From the NCBI GenBank assembly GCA_038373885.1, contig JAWZYV010013160.1:1-64000 (forward strand): 64,000 nt of DNA, in the 5' to 3' direction. The translations under genes and the position numbers were made by a program. The first letter of the stretch is position 1, and each line of letters starts with the position of its first letter. This document shows, piece by piece, positions 54,621 through 64,000 of this stretch. The notes beneath the pieces were generated by a model that was given only the letters and a program-made list of their open reading frames with translations, had not been told where the DNA came from and searched no databases. Source of the DNA: Cheiracanthium punctorium (Eukaryota; Arthropoda; Arachnida; Araneae; Cheiracanthiidae).

Positions 54621-56634
54621 TAGCCAGCATCTTGTCATTATTCATTTACTGTGAAAGGGATCAATCTTCTGACACATTACTCGGATGTAGGCTCATGCAT
54701 GTATTCCATGGCATCATGAACTTGACACTTCCTGGTAGTAACCTGTACTGCCACCTAATAGTGTGGGATAATACAACCCTTGTTATATCCCACCTCGGTA
54801 TGTTGTGCATTTGGATAGATCATACGTTTTCTATGTCTCCCAATTTCTTTTTTTTTTCTGTACTCTTTTACTTTGTTACTTTCCATGAGAAGCATACAGT
54901 ACATATGAAAAATGCAACTCCCATCATATAAAAGCCTGTCAATCTCTGGTGTTTAATCAGAAGCTGAACTATGAAATAACTCAACTCTACCTCATGTTTA
55001 AGGAGGAAAAATCTAGTTTAAGAGGTAGATTTAATGTATGATGTTTACACCAAAGCTAAAGGTAATTTAAATTTTAAGAAACTTCTTATTTTATTACTTT
55101 TAGATAGCTCTGCTTTTTTTTCCAACACTTAATTAAAATAAAGACAAACAAAGTTTTCAAAAACAAAGTAAGGCCTCAGGTGGCCTTTATTTCTTGGATG
55201 ATACAAAGCCTGGGAAAAACACTGCGTCAAACCGCCAGCAGTTTTTACATTGCCTTGGTCAGTCTATAAATGGGTTAACCTTTTCCCTCATGTAAAAAAA
55301 CTTAACTTCTTGTGGGATAATTTCACAAATATTGTTACCAATATCATGTCTGTAGGTACTATGCCCGTACCTGAGGTCCGAGTAAAGCACCATGACTCCT
55401 TTATTTTTAAGGAATTTTCTCTTTGTAGCTCCGTTCCAATTTCTGCAAGAGGGGTATCAGCATCAACATTGTGGATCGTGAATTCCGGCGTGACATTTTC
55501 TCTCTGTAATAGGTTGTAACATCAACATTTAGAATGAATGTAGTTTACACCAAAGCACAAGCAGTGCTTAAATCATTCGTCTCTATTAATAATTTGCTAT
55601 TTTGTGTGAAACATATTCTGAATGTGTCCCTGAGGTCCAACTATTCTATCCAGCTCCTCTTTTAAGAGTTTTAGGCGGTTTCTGGGTCAGGAGCCCGTAG
55701 CACAATATACCGAGGTGGGATATAACAAGGGTTGTATTATCCCACACTATTAGGTGGCAATACAGGTTACTACCAAGAAGTGTCAAGTTCATGATGCCAT
55801 GGAATAAATGCATGAGCCTACACCCGAGTAATGTGTCAGAAGATTGATCCCTTTCACAGTAAATGAATAATGACAAGCACTAAAAAAGATGCAGACCTGT
55901 TCCATTCCATTTCTGAATGCATATCTCAGTTGCTCATCAAGTTCAGGGTCCTCTTTAAGGAAATATTTTAGGTCACACCCAACATCACGCACCTAGAATG
56001 ACGAATGCATAGGGCCTCGCCACTTAGAAGCCAGCAGAGCGGCAACACCTGCTCCTGGCGAACACAATTTAAAAACAACAAAAATTGAATTAACTAGTCA
56101 GCAATAATAAACCCAGGACAGATACACCCGCAATATGAAGCACTACACACTTACAAGAACGAAAGAAAAAAATAACGAACTACTTCTCACTACAAACAAG
56201 AAACAAAGTAACGGAAGCCAGCCAGCCTGACGTAAACACAGCACGCCCACCGGCGAGTGAAGTTACACGGAATGGGTTGTCATAGTACTCCCGAAAATGA
56301 CCTAACACACCCCCTTGTTGCTGGTAAAAATCTCCTGTCAATCTCGGGTGTTTCATCAGAAGCTGAACTTTGAAACAACTCAACTCTACCTCATGTTTAA
56401 GGAGGAAAAATCTAATATAAGAGGTAGATTTAATTTATGATGTTTACACCAAAGCTAAAGGTACATTTAAATTTTAAGAAACTTATTTTATTACTTTTAG
56501 GTAGCTCTGCTTTTTTTCTTTTCCAACACTTAATTAAAATAAAGACTTAGATATGACAAAGTTTTCGAAAACAAAGTAAGGCCTCAGCTGGCCTTTATTT
56601 GTTGGATGATACAAAGCCTGGGGAAAACACTGGG
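54620..56634. repeat. Rearranged repeat block: one inverted pair and one direct pair
   Basis: Segment A (about 54625-54800) is repeated inverted at about 55705-55882 with few differences. Segment B (about 54935-55228) is repeated directly at about 56334-56634, both starting CTGTCAATCTC and containing ACTCAACTCTACCTCATG, AATTAAAATAAAGAC and GATACAAAGCCTGGG. B could be an LTR-like or MITE-like unit (TG..CA edges and an AATAAA motif), but no primer-binding site or flanking duplication supports an LTR pair. Confidence 0.75.
55200..55660 (-). pseudogene. Decayed gag-like fragment of a non-LTR element
   Basis: On the minus strand, frames that shift among themselves read KLLKEELDRIVGPQGHIQNM, then AEIGTELQRENSLKIK, then PQEVKFFYMREKVNPFID and PRQCKNCWRF. 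The last part looks like the start of a CCHC knuckle preceded by the VNPFI.PPRQC-type segment usual in LINE gag proteins. The knuckle is cut off at the edge of repeat B (about 55228), and stops and frameshifts occur throughout. A further open stretch (55880-55992, MRDVGCDLKYFLKEDPELDE) may be the N-terminal part of the same protein or a captured exon. Confidence 0.45.
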
Positions 56635-56816
56635 CAGGTAAACATTTAATTTTGTCTTTTAATCCCTAAAACAATTTTATTAGAAACTTTAATTTTTAAT
56701 TACACTGACCCAACATCAGCCAATCAGCGTCTGCCAGTGCACTGGCATTTTTTGAAAAACATGACAGAGCATGTGGAAAATGTTTTTTCGTGTGTAGAGA
56801 GACGCAACAGATAAAG

Positions 56817-57099
56817 ATGGCGATTTCAGACACTCAAAATGAAAAAAATTTAGAACAGCCTGCGCTGTCAGAAAAGAAGTTCGGTGTGAATGAACAAACC
56901 AGTACCTAAACTGATGAAAAATAGCTTGAACTGCACGGGAGAAATGTGCTCAAGACTTAAAATTAAATGCTATCAATTGGCAAAACATAGCCAAAATTTA
57001 GAAAAAAAAAAAAAAAAACTATTAAATGATGTGAACACACTAGGGGCTAGCTTAATGAGAAGAATGGGGAGAGAAAAGGAGCAACAAATTTGTTTTTAA
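56817..57099 (+). pseudogene. Broken small coding region with promoter-like upstream
   Basis: An ATG in AAAGATGGCG context at 56817 opens a 30-codon frame (MAISDTQNEKNLEQPALSEK..) that ends in TAA at 56909. A +1 frame continues with a coiled-coil-like, Lys-rich stretch through a 17-A run to NTLGASLMRRMGREKEQQIC and a stop at 57099. AGCCAATCAGCG, a CCAAT-type box, is at about 56717. It may be a frameshifted gene copy or retrocopy; the protein family is not recognised. Confidence 0.3.
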
Positions 57100-58673
57100 A
57101 GAAAACGGTCTATAAAGCAAATAAATAAATAAATAAAATGAACAAAGCAGATATCATTAATTAAAAAAAATATTTAAAGAAGGAGAGCACACTATTATAA
57201 ACATCATGACTTAAGCAAAATATTTATTGGATAATTGTAAAGCTATTGTAAAATACTTTAATATTTAAAAAAAACCAAAACGGATACATATTGAACAAAA
57301 GGAAATCTGCACCAGAATCACAGCAGTCTACACAGCTACCTACCCATAACCAAACCATTGAAAACCACAAAAAAAAAAAAGCAATACTCAAATACTACAA
57401 AAGATAACATGTTGCCTAAACACCAAAAGAACACCTTGCACAACCCAAGTCTGTTACATTGAAGACATTACATGTTATAAAAATGAATACAGGACAACTT
57501 CCTGGATTCCAAATGTATATACCCGTTACATTTAGTTATCAAACACATATGAGTATAAGGGAAAAAAAAAATTAGCATGAAAACGATTACATATACATCA
57601 CAACACAACCACGAAGAAAGAATTTTGTACTGCTGGATGTAGGTGTAAACTCTACAGATGTATGTGTACTAGTCAGATGTATGTGTAATACATAACTCAA
57701 TGCATCAATTTGGCATAGTTTAGAAAAATTTAGTAAGCACAGAAATTATAAAGAACAGAGAAAACCACTGTGCTTAAGATTTGAGGGAGCAAATAAAATT
57801 TGGCGGAGCCAGCCCAGTGTCTAGAATTTGGCCACCCATCATGCCAAACAAGAAAAGTTGACTCACAGGAGTACAACAGCAGTGTGACATATACACAATG
57901 TTTTACCAGACCACTGAAAATGAAACTTAAGGTTTAAGTATGGAATTTTGACATTTAAAAGAAATTTGTACTTCAAAACTGCATAACAATTGAATCGGTG
58001 AGTGCAGATACCACCTCAGTCACAAAAAGGAAATTTTTCAGGAGAGAGGAAAAACTTCATAACTCCTCCAAATTTTCAAATATTTAAACTTTTTTTTTTC
58101 CTCTGTCATAACATGCATTTATGTTTCTGTCATGCAAATACTACCTAATTTAGACATCAATTAGGCTCAGGAAAATTAAAAATTTGATTCGGACTTATGC
58201 TGTTTCTGCGCTCAACTGGTTTTAAGTTGGCTGAAAACTTGAAAAAAGGTAATCATTCAAATCAAATCAAAGCAAATCAAATCACCATTTATTGTCTAAC
58301 CATATTTGTGGTATACAAAAGTCAAGAACATGAATTTAGGAGAAAAAAAGTGCTTTGCTTGCAGAAAATTATGGAGATGAAAATCTAACATTGAAGCTGG
58401 AATAACTATTTTTTAGAAAACCACCCCTAGGGCAGGTCAGGTGGCCAATAATAGTGTTAAAATAGATCATTCTCGACCATTGATTCATTGTTGTGTGTCG
58501 ACCCTTGATCATTGTCGCCCATCGTTCGAAAAAGAAGTCCCGTATCTACGACACTACTCAATGGACTAACGTCGTTCTTGCCCTCAACAATTCTACGCAT
58601 CTTGCCTTTCTAAGCTTATTTTCATCGAAAACGATTTTTCGCATTTTTGTGACTGAAGTGGTTTCTCCACTCA
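57100..58673. other. AT-rich noncoding stretch
   Basis: It begins with an (AAAT)n microsatellite at 57118-57138. No gene, RNA or element was recognised up to the LTR. Confidence 0.45.
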
Positions 58674-60750
58674 TGTTGTATTGTTTTTGGGGGATAATGT
58701 TTCTTACAAATCAAAAGCAGTAATTTTTTTTATTTTAATTGTTTTAACCATTAATTATTTATTTTCTTAATACTTGTAATTAACTTGGAAGTTTAATTTA
58801 AATACCTTTTGTCAGGAGATATAATGGTCTGGATGACTCTTCTTCTATAACTCAATAGCTAACTTCTTTTACATTACTACTAATTATCTTTTTTTTGTTG
58901 GGATCTTTTTTTTAAATAATTACCTGTTCTTTAAATTATTTCTGCCTTTGTTTGCCCGGTCTCTGGAGGTGTAATTTTAATTATCAGGTAAATTCTGTCG
59001 ATTTTCTGCTGACTATTAAGTTTCCCTCTCTCTTCAATAGCCTAACTCATTTCTTGCAATATCTTTTGTTCAGGTCCGGTTTTTAATTAGTTTTACTCTC
59101 TTCTAATTTTAATTTTTATTCCAAATTTTACCCAGGGTTGTCTCGGACGATTAGCTATCTCCCGCTAAAATTTTAGAAAATTTAATAACGTTTTTAAGGC
59201 CCTTATGATCAATTAAGTTTTTTCCCCATTTCAAGATGGCCGTTCTTGCCTGCGTTTCTTCTCGGCCAAGTGGTTTCTTTCCCGCGTGCTGTGGTTGCTG
59301 GCCGCCATTTTCTTATTTTCTCTCTTCCTTCCCCCGTCGATCGAATGTTCTCGAAGTTTCCCGGCTGAGATGGAGCGCTCTGATTGGTCCCCGCGGCCGG
59401 CGTCTCTTCAAAGCTCCTCAAGAGCGGGGCGAAAAGCGTCATTCTGAGAGCTGACGCGGTGCTGTAAGGAGGGTGATTCCCGGACTCTCTTCTCGCTTTT
59501 TTTTGTCCAAGTTCGACGTTTGTCGCCCCATTAAGCAACTTATAGGATGTGATCCCCCAAAATCGTAGGCCAGAGGGCCAGGACTAATGATGATCACCAT
59601 GTAATTTCCTTTTCCCCTTTTTGTTTTTTCGGCCATCATGCCGATGCGACACCAACTGCCACCATTGGATGTGAATTGGGCGTAAGGCCCCCACCCCCCT
59701 GTGTTTTTTCATAAGCGGCGATGAAAATCTCCAACCGGAATTGACGTCTCGCACTACGATCACCATTTGCCCAGCCCGGGAGCCGCTTGTGTTGACTGGA
59801 ACGCGAAGTCCCCGACACCTGCCGGAGTTCCCTGACCAGAGGAGAGACCAAGATGCTGCCTCCGGGTGCCATCTGTGACCGTCCGTTGGTTCCCTGAAAC
59901 GCCGAGACCAGACCTGCCATTGGATCCGTGGGTGAGATCTAACCGTTTCCCTTTTCTATCTTCGATTTCTCCACCACGAGCTGGATCAGCGACTTCATGC
60001 TTCAAGCTGTGCTAGAACTATCCCTTTTGTTCTTATAATGTTTAATGGGGGGGGATAAAAAAATCAAATGCTAAATTTTCTTTTTCAACTTTGTGTGCCA
60101 TTCTAATGTATTGCTTCCAGTAACGATGTCTAAATCCTTTTTGTTAAAATCATAATTGTGGATGCCATGTTGATTTCTGATTTGGCCTAAGCTAATCTCT
60201 GTAATTGTTTGAGTTGTTCTGCACATCAATGTATTTTGCTGCACCCTTTGGTGTAAAAATTGCAAAGTTCCCTTTTTTGTTTTGTAATTTCTTTATTTTG
60301 GCAATTGTTTAAACTAACCTGTTGGATATAAGAGGTGGGGTTTCAAGTAACAGGTAGGGATTTAATGCGGGATTTTCATCACATGCCTTGTGAGGCTAGG
60401 AAAAGGTGGGGACTTGTTTGCCCAATTTTCTTTTTTTTTACTTTTTGGTAGGATAAATTTTTTTTTCTCATGCTGCAGCAGAGCCTTTTAACTTAAGTAC
60501 TTGGATCCAATCAAACTACCTTTGTCATGACAACTTTATTTAAGCATTTCCTTTTTCTTTTTTTTTGTTTAACTTTCAAGGGCTAATAATTGGGTAATTA
60601 AAGCATTCTAGTATTCTTTTGTTCCTGAGCAATTCTACCATGCGCTGTAAAACCCCTGCGCAGTGTTTACTTACTTTTCATTTCTTTTACTGATGTCGCG
60701 AGGCCACTAGCTGTTTACCCCTGTTATTTGTTAAATAAAATTTGTGATTT
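58674..60750 (+). repeat. 5' LTR, 3' boundary approximate
   Basis: The first ~890 bp are confirmed by comparison with 63111-64000. The right border is a guess: an AATAAA signal at about 60734, followed within ~20 bp by TTTGGTGA, would fit the end of the LTR and start of the internal region, giving an unusually long LTR of ~2.1 kb. The LTR contains a GC-rich promoter-like part at 59220-59460 with AAGATGGCCG, GCCGCCATTTT and a GATTGG (CCAAT) box. Confidence 0.55.
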
Positions 60751-60760
60751 GGTGATCTAA

Positions 60761-61438
60761 TACGATGTCTCTGTGTTTGCCTGTCGCCTTGAAGTTGCCT
60801 CTCATAACCAAGCTAACTCTGCTCCTACAAAATTTAACTTAAAAGACATTAAAGTTGGTGACACTGTCTTCTTACACACTCCTGCACATAAACCTAATTT
60901 GTCGAAAAAGCTTTGTAAATTTAATAAGGGTCCCTATCGCGTTTTAAAGCAATGTTCTCCTGTTTTATTTTTGATTTCTCTTTTAACTAACCCTTCAGAT
61001 GTTCAAAAGGTACATGTCAATAGAATTTTTAAAGTTGTTGATAGAGAAGTTTTTCCTACTAGTAATAACAACTTGCCACACACTCCTGAGCCTGTTTTAC
61101 CTGAGTCTACCCCTTCGTCTTCAACTGAGGATTGGGAAGCGAAGATGTTGAAAGAGTACCCAAACCCCTTTCTTCCTTATGATCCCACTTGGGATGACAG
61201 TTTTGGTGGTTTTCAAGCTTCTCCTATGCCGCCTGTTGTAGCCCTGTCTGATGCAGAACCTGTTACTGATTTTTTTAGAGATACTGTTGTGTCCCCTGTT
61301 TCCTTTTTAAGTTCAAATGGTGATGATATTGATGCCGCAACCCCATCTTCGATTTCTCCAGGCCTGTCTAGCTCCACTAGTAGTCATGGGTATAATCTTA
61401 GGCCACGTGATCAATTTGGCTTTGTAATTAAAAAGTAG
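60761..61438 (+). CDS. Gypsy integrase C-terminal fragment
   Basis: The frame is open from just after TAA at 60758-60760 to a TAG at 61438 and has no ATG at its beginning. FNLKDIKVGDTVFLHTPAHK, then LSKKLCKFNKGPYRVLKQCS and QKVHVNRIFKV form the small beta-barrel at the C-terminus of Ty3/Gypsy integrases, which binds DNA during integration. The following ~120 residues are an acidic, Pro/Ser-rich tail ending in GYNLRPRDQFGFVIKK; a YNLRPR motif at the very end is common in these polyproteins. The zinc-binding and DDE catalytic domains are absent upstream, so the fragment cannot integrate DNA by itself. The deletion junction must be near 60761-60800. Confidence 0.85.
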   Translation, partial: YDVSVFACRLEVASHNQANSAPTKFNLKDIKVGDTVFLHTPAHKPNLSKKLCKFNKGPYRVLKQCSPVLFLISLLTNPSDVQKVHVNRIFKVVDREVFPTSNNNLPHTPEPVLPESTPSSSTEDWEAKMLKEYPNPFLPYDPTWDDSFGGFQASPMPPVVALSDAEPVTDFFRDTVVSPVSFLSSNGDDIDAATPSSISPGLSSSTSSHGYNLRPRDQFGFVIKK

Positions 61439-63090
61439 TGCTGGGTCTTTTATTTGCGAATCATTTTTTCCTTTTTGAATTTAGGTGTCATTTTAGTATT
61501 GTATTTTTTTTTTAGTGTTTGCATTTGTGTTTACCTTTTTTCGTTTACTTTTAGTTTCTTGTGGGTGGGTTGTTTTGTTTACTTGTTTGTTGGTATCAAT
61601 CAAATTTTACCTGCACAATCTGTGTTATATGTTGTTACATTTTTTATACAAGTTCCTATTGAAGTAAATATTTTGTTTTGGTTTGATGATTTTGTGTAAG
61701 TGTTATAATCTGATGTAGTACCCTTTTGGTAGTACAAATTGTGTATGGCTAAGGGCCATTGCAATAATTCATGTGATATTTTTTTCTTTTTACCTTTTAT
61801 TTCTGTCTAACCACATGAAAGTTTTCGTAAAATACTTTTACCTGATTATGTCAAACAAAAACTTGTACTGGAATTGTCAAATCAGTGCAGAGATTTCTGG
61901 GTTCAAACTTTTGTTCTCTCTGTAATGGCTTGAGGAAAATTTTAAAGTTGTTAACTTTGCTGGTGTAGACAATCCCAGGGCCTTTGTCTAAGAAACTTAG
62001 GGTTCAAAATTTTTTTTTTTCTCACTTTGTTTACAATAAGTAATTCCTTTTGTTACTACCAACCTTCTGGTTACCTTTTGTTAAATGGGGGGGTGTTTGC
62101 TTTAAGTTATTCATGCTGGTTTGGGCTGTTTTCTTAAAATTACCTTGTTTTGTTTTGTTCTCCTCTTTGGAGAAAATGATTAGTGTCCAGATGTGTTTCT
62201 AGAGCCTTCTTGGTCACTTGAATTAACCTCCATGTTTGGTGGTAATTGATCTTGGGTCACAATTGGGCTGGTGTTTAGCCTGTTGTACTCAGACCAATTG
62301 CTGCTGGATGTGAGGTTATTCAGGGATCATTTCTCTCCTGTCTCCTAATGTTTTTACCAACTTAACCTCTAAATTAATGCATTAATTGGGTTTTTTTTTC
62401 ATTCTCTACAAATTTGGGATTGTCATGCCCCTGTCAAAAATTTTTTTTTCTCACCATTTCTTTGAAAGGGGGGTGGTTCAACATCCTAGGTACTTGTCCG
62501 CCCTTGCCTGCTAGTGGTCTTGTATTCAATACATGACACTGACTAGCCTTTTATTTACTTTTGGAAATCTCTGAACTGATTTTTACCCACGCTTGTGACA
62601 ACAAACTCCACGTAGTGACTACTTATATGAGGACTTTACAAAACTTTGCTACTGACCACTTCCTTGGACTCTAAATCATCATGGTCAGTATTGCGTATTA
62701 CCCCTTTTGTACCAAAGATTTTTTTTTTAACTTTTTGTCTTCGTTTAATGTTGTTCTGTCATGTTTTATGTCGTACTACATATATACTGTATGTTTTTGT
62801 TGTGAAGGAATGTGCAGGTAAAACTTTGCCTTTTGATTGATTTTTTCTTTATGGAATATGTAGGTATAGGGTTGAAATTTTTTTTTATGTGTCCTGACTT
62901 GGGACATGGGTTCTTGATGTTTATTTGAGGTACTTTGCATTATGCAAAAATTTTTTTTTCCTGGCTGCCATGGCTGGTCTTCCCCAGGTTTAGTTGTCAA
63001 AATGGTATTATACGCTGCTTCTCAAGACATTTCACCAGTGTGTTCCTGGCTTCTCAACGAAAAATTTTTTACTTCGTAAAAAATTTTTTG
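61439..63090 (+). other. Long 3' untranslated part of the LTR element
   Basis: T-rich sequence without a convincing ORF. A hydrophobic 81-codon frame at 61454-61699 is made of TTT/TTG/GTT codons and is likely a composition effect; no envelope-like features were seen. Confidence 0.5.
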
Positions 63091-63110
63091 GGGGAGAAGG
63101 AAGGATAATA
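63091..63110 (+). other. Polypurine tract
   Basis: GGGGAGAAGGAAGGATAATA lies immediately upstream of the 3' LTR start; polypurine tracts prime plus-strand DNA synthesis in LTR retroelements. Confidence 0.8.
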
Positions 63111-64000
63111 TGTTGTATTGTTTTGGGGGGATAATGTTTCTTACAAATCAAAAGCAGTAATTTTTTTTTATTTTAATTGTTTTAACCATTAATTATTTAT
63201 TTTCTTAATACTTGTAATTAACTTGGAAGTTTAATTTAAATACCTTTTGTCAGGAGATATAATGGTCTGGATGACTCTTCTTCTATAACTCAATAGCTAA
63301 CTTCTTTTAAATTACTACTAATTATCTTTTTTTTTGTTGGGATCTTTTTTTTTAAATAATTACCTGTTCTTTAAATTATTTCTGCCTTTGTTTGCCCGGT
63401 CTCTGGAGGTGTAATTTTAATTATCAGGTAAATTCTGTCGATTTTCTGCTGACTATTAAGTTTCCCTCTCTCTTCAATAGCCTAACTCATTTCTTGCAAT
63501 ATCTTTTGTTCAGGTCCGGTTTTTAATTAGTTTTACTCTCTTCTAATTTTAATTTTTATTCCAAATTTTACCCAGGGTTGTCTCGGACGATTAGCTATCT
63601 CCCGCTAAAATTTTAGAAAATTTAATAACGTTTTTAAGGCCCTTATGATCAATTAAGTTTTTTCCCCATTTCAAGATGGCCGTTCTTGCCTGCGTTTCTT
63701 CTCGGCCAAGTGGTTTCTTTCCCGCGTGCTGTGGTTGCTGGCCGCCATTTTCTTATTTTCTCTCTTCCTTCCCCCGTCGATCGAATGTTCTCGAAGTTTC
63801 CCGTCTGAGATGGCGCACTCTGATTGGTCCCCGCGGCCGGCGTCTCTTCAAAGCTCCTCAAGAGCGGGGCGAAAAGCGTCATTCTGAGAGCTGACGCGGT
63901 GCTGTAAGGAGGGTGATTCCCGGACTCTCTTCTCGCTTTTTTTTGTCCAAGTTCGACGTTTGTCGCCCCATTAAGCAACTTATAGGATGTGATCCCCCAA
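63111..64000 (+). repeat. 3' LTR, cut by the window end
   Basis: It matches 58674-59560. Differences seen include GGCTGAGATGGAGCGCTC against GTCTGAGATGGCGCACTC and TTTTACATTAC against TTTTAAATTAC, plus homopolymer length changes. Its end and the right target duplication are outside the window. Confidence 0.9.

Larger units (their letters stand above)
58674..64000 (+). mobile_element. Gypsy-type LTR retrotransposon, internally deleted, runs off the window
   Basis: The sequence starting TGTTGTATTGTTTT at 58674 recurs at 63111, and the two copies match to the window end with about five substitutions and a few homopolymer length changes over ~890 bp. A purine-rich tract (GGGGAGAAGGAAGGATAATA, 63091-63110) directly precedes the second copy, as expected for a 3' LTR. 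The only recognisable internal coding is the C-terminal end of Gypsy integrase (60761-61438); gag, protease, RT and the integrase core are missing. Near-identical LTRs indicate a young insertion, so it probably moved as a deletion derivative using another element's proteins. Confidence 0.88.

Noticed and set aside
54937..56634. Segment B pair as the two LTRs of one retrotransposon
   Set aside because: No primer-binding site or polypurine tract at the expected positions on either strand and no matching flanking duplication.
59209..60005. Several overlapping ORFs of 60-109 codons in the GC-rich part of the 5' LTR
   Set aside because: They recur identically at the 3' LTR where visible, overlap on both strands and show no domain; GC-rich promoter-like DNA is a better reading.
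61454..61699. Hydrophobic ORF after the integrase fragment as a possible envelope protein
   Set aside because: Composed almost entirely of T-rich codons, without signal peptide, cleavage site or cysteine pattern; a composition artefact.

Overview
The window looks like arthropod nuclear DNA, most likely a chelicerate such as a spider. This is an inference from its AT-richness, long repeat-filled introns, and the mix of Jockey-type LINE, Penelope-like, Gypsy LTR, hAT, mariner and Mutator-like elements. There are no bacterial operons, rRNA genes or CRISPR arrays. Only one host gene is clearly recognisable: an L-galactose-dehydrogenase-type aldo-keto reductase on the + strand. Four of its exons lie at 42021-42139, 42768-42913, 45132-45293 and 49829-49959. 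Its first exon and C-terminal half are not identified here.

Layout. 1-3.1 kb holds a tandem-repeat-bearing repeat whose second copy lies at 23.9-25.5 kb, each with young hAT insertions nearby. 3.4 kb has a THAP-domain fragment. 4.9-8.1 kb is a Jockey-type LINE on the minus strand with two overlapping open ORFs, truncated at both ends. 9.7-10.1 kb has a possible exon pair of an unknown gene. 13.0-28.1 kb is enclosed by ~610-bp inverted repeats and an exact 8-bp target duplication, so it reads as one very large (15.1 kb) transposon. Its interior is a nest of other repeats with no recognisable cargo. 31.8-35.3 kb is a 3.46-kb element with 121-bp terminal inverted repeats and a 9-bp target duplication (Mutator-like size), inserted beside a GC-rich promoter-like block. 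36.0-37.2 kb is another inverted-repeat element. 37.6-40.8 kb is a 3.2-kb hAT transposon with a decayed transposase; a pogo-like MITE sits inside it and a hAT MITE inside that one.

The reductase intron between 45.3 and 49.8 kb carries a 1.0-kb Penelope-like insertion. It has a 13-bp target duplication, long inverted arms, an intact GIY-YIG nuclease ORF and tandem hammerhead-like motifs. 54.6-56.6 kb is a rearranged repeat block with a decayed LINE gag fragment. From 58674 to the window end is a young Gypsy-type LTR retrotransposon that has lost gag and most of pol. Its 3' LTR runs off the window.

What stands out is the architecture rather than a gene system: precise nested insertions dated by their target duplications, and the 15-kb long-inverted-repeat unit. 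All protein assignments were made by reading motifs without database searches.
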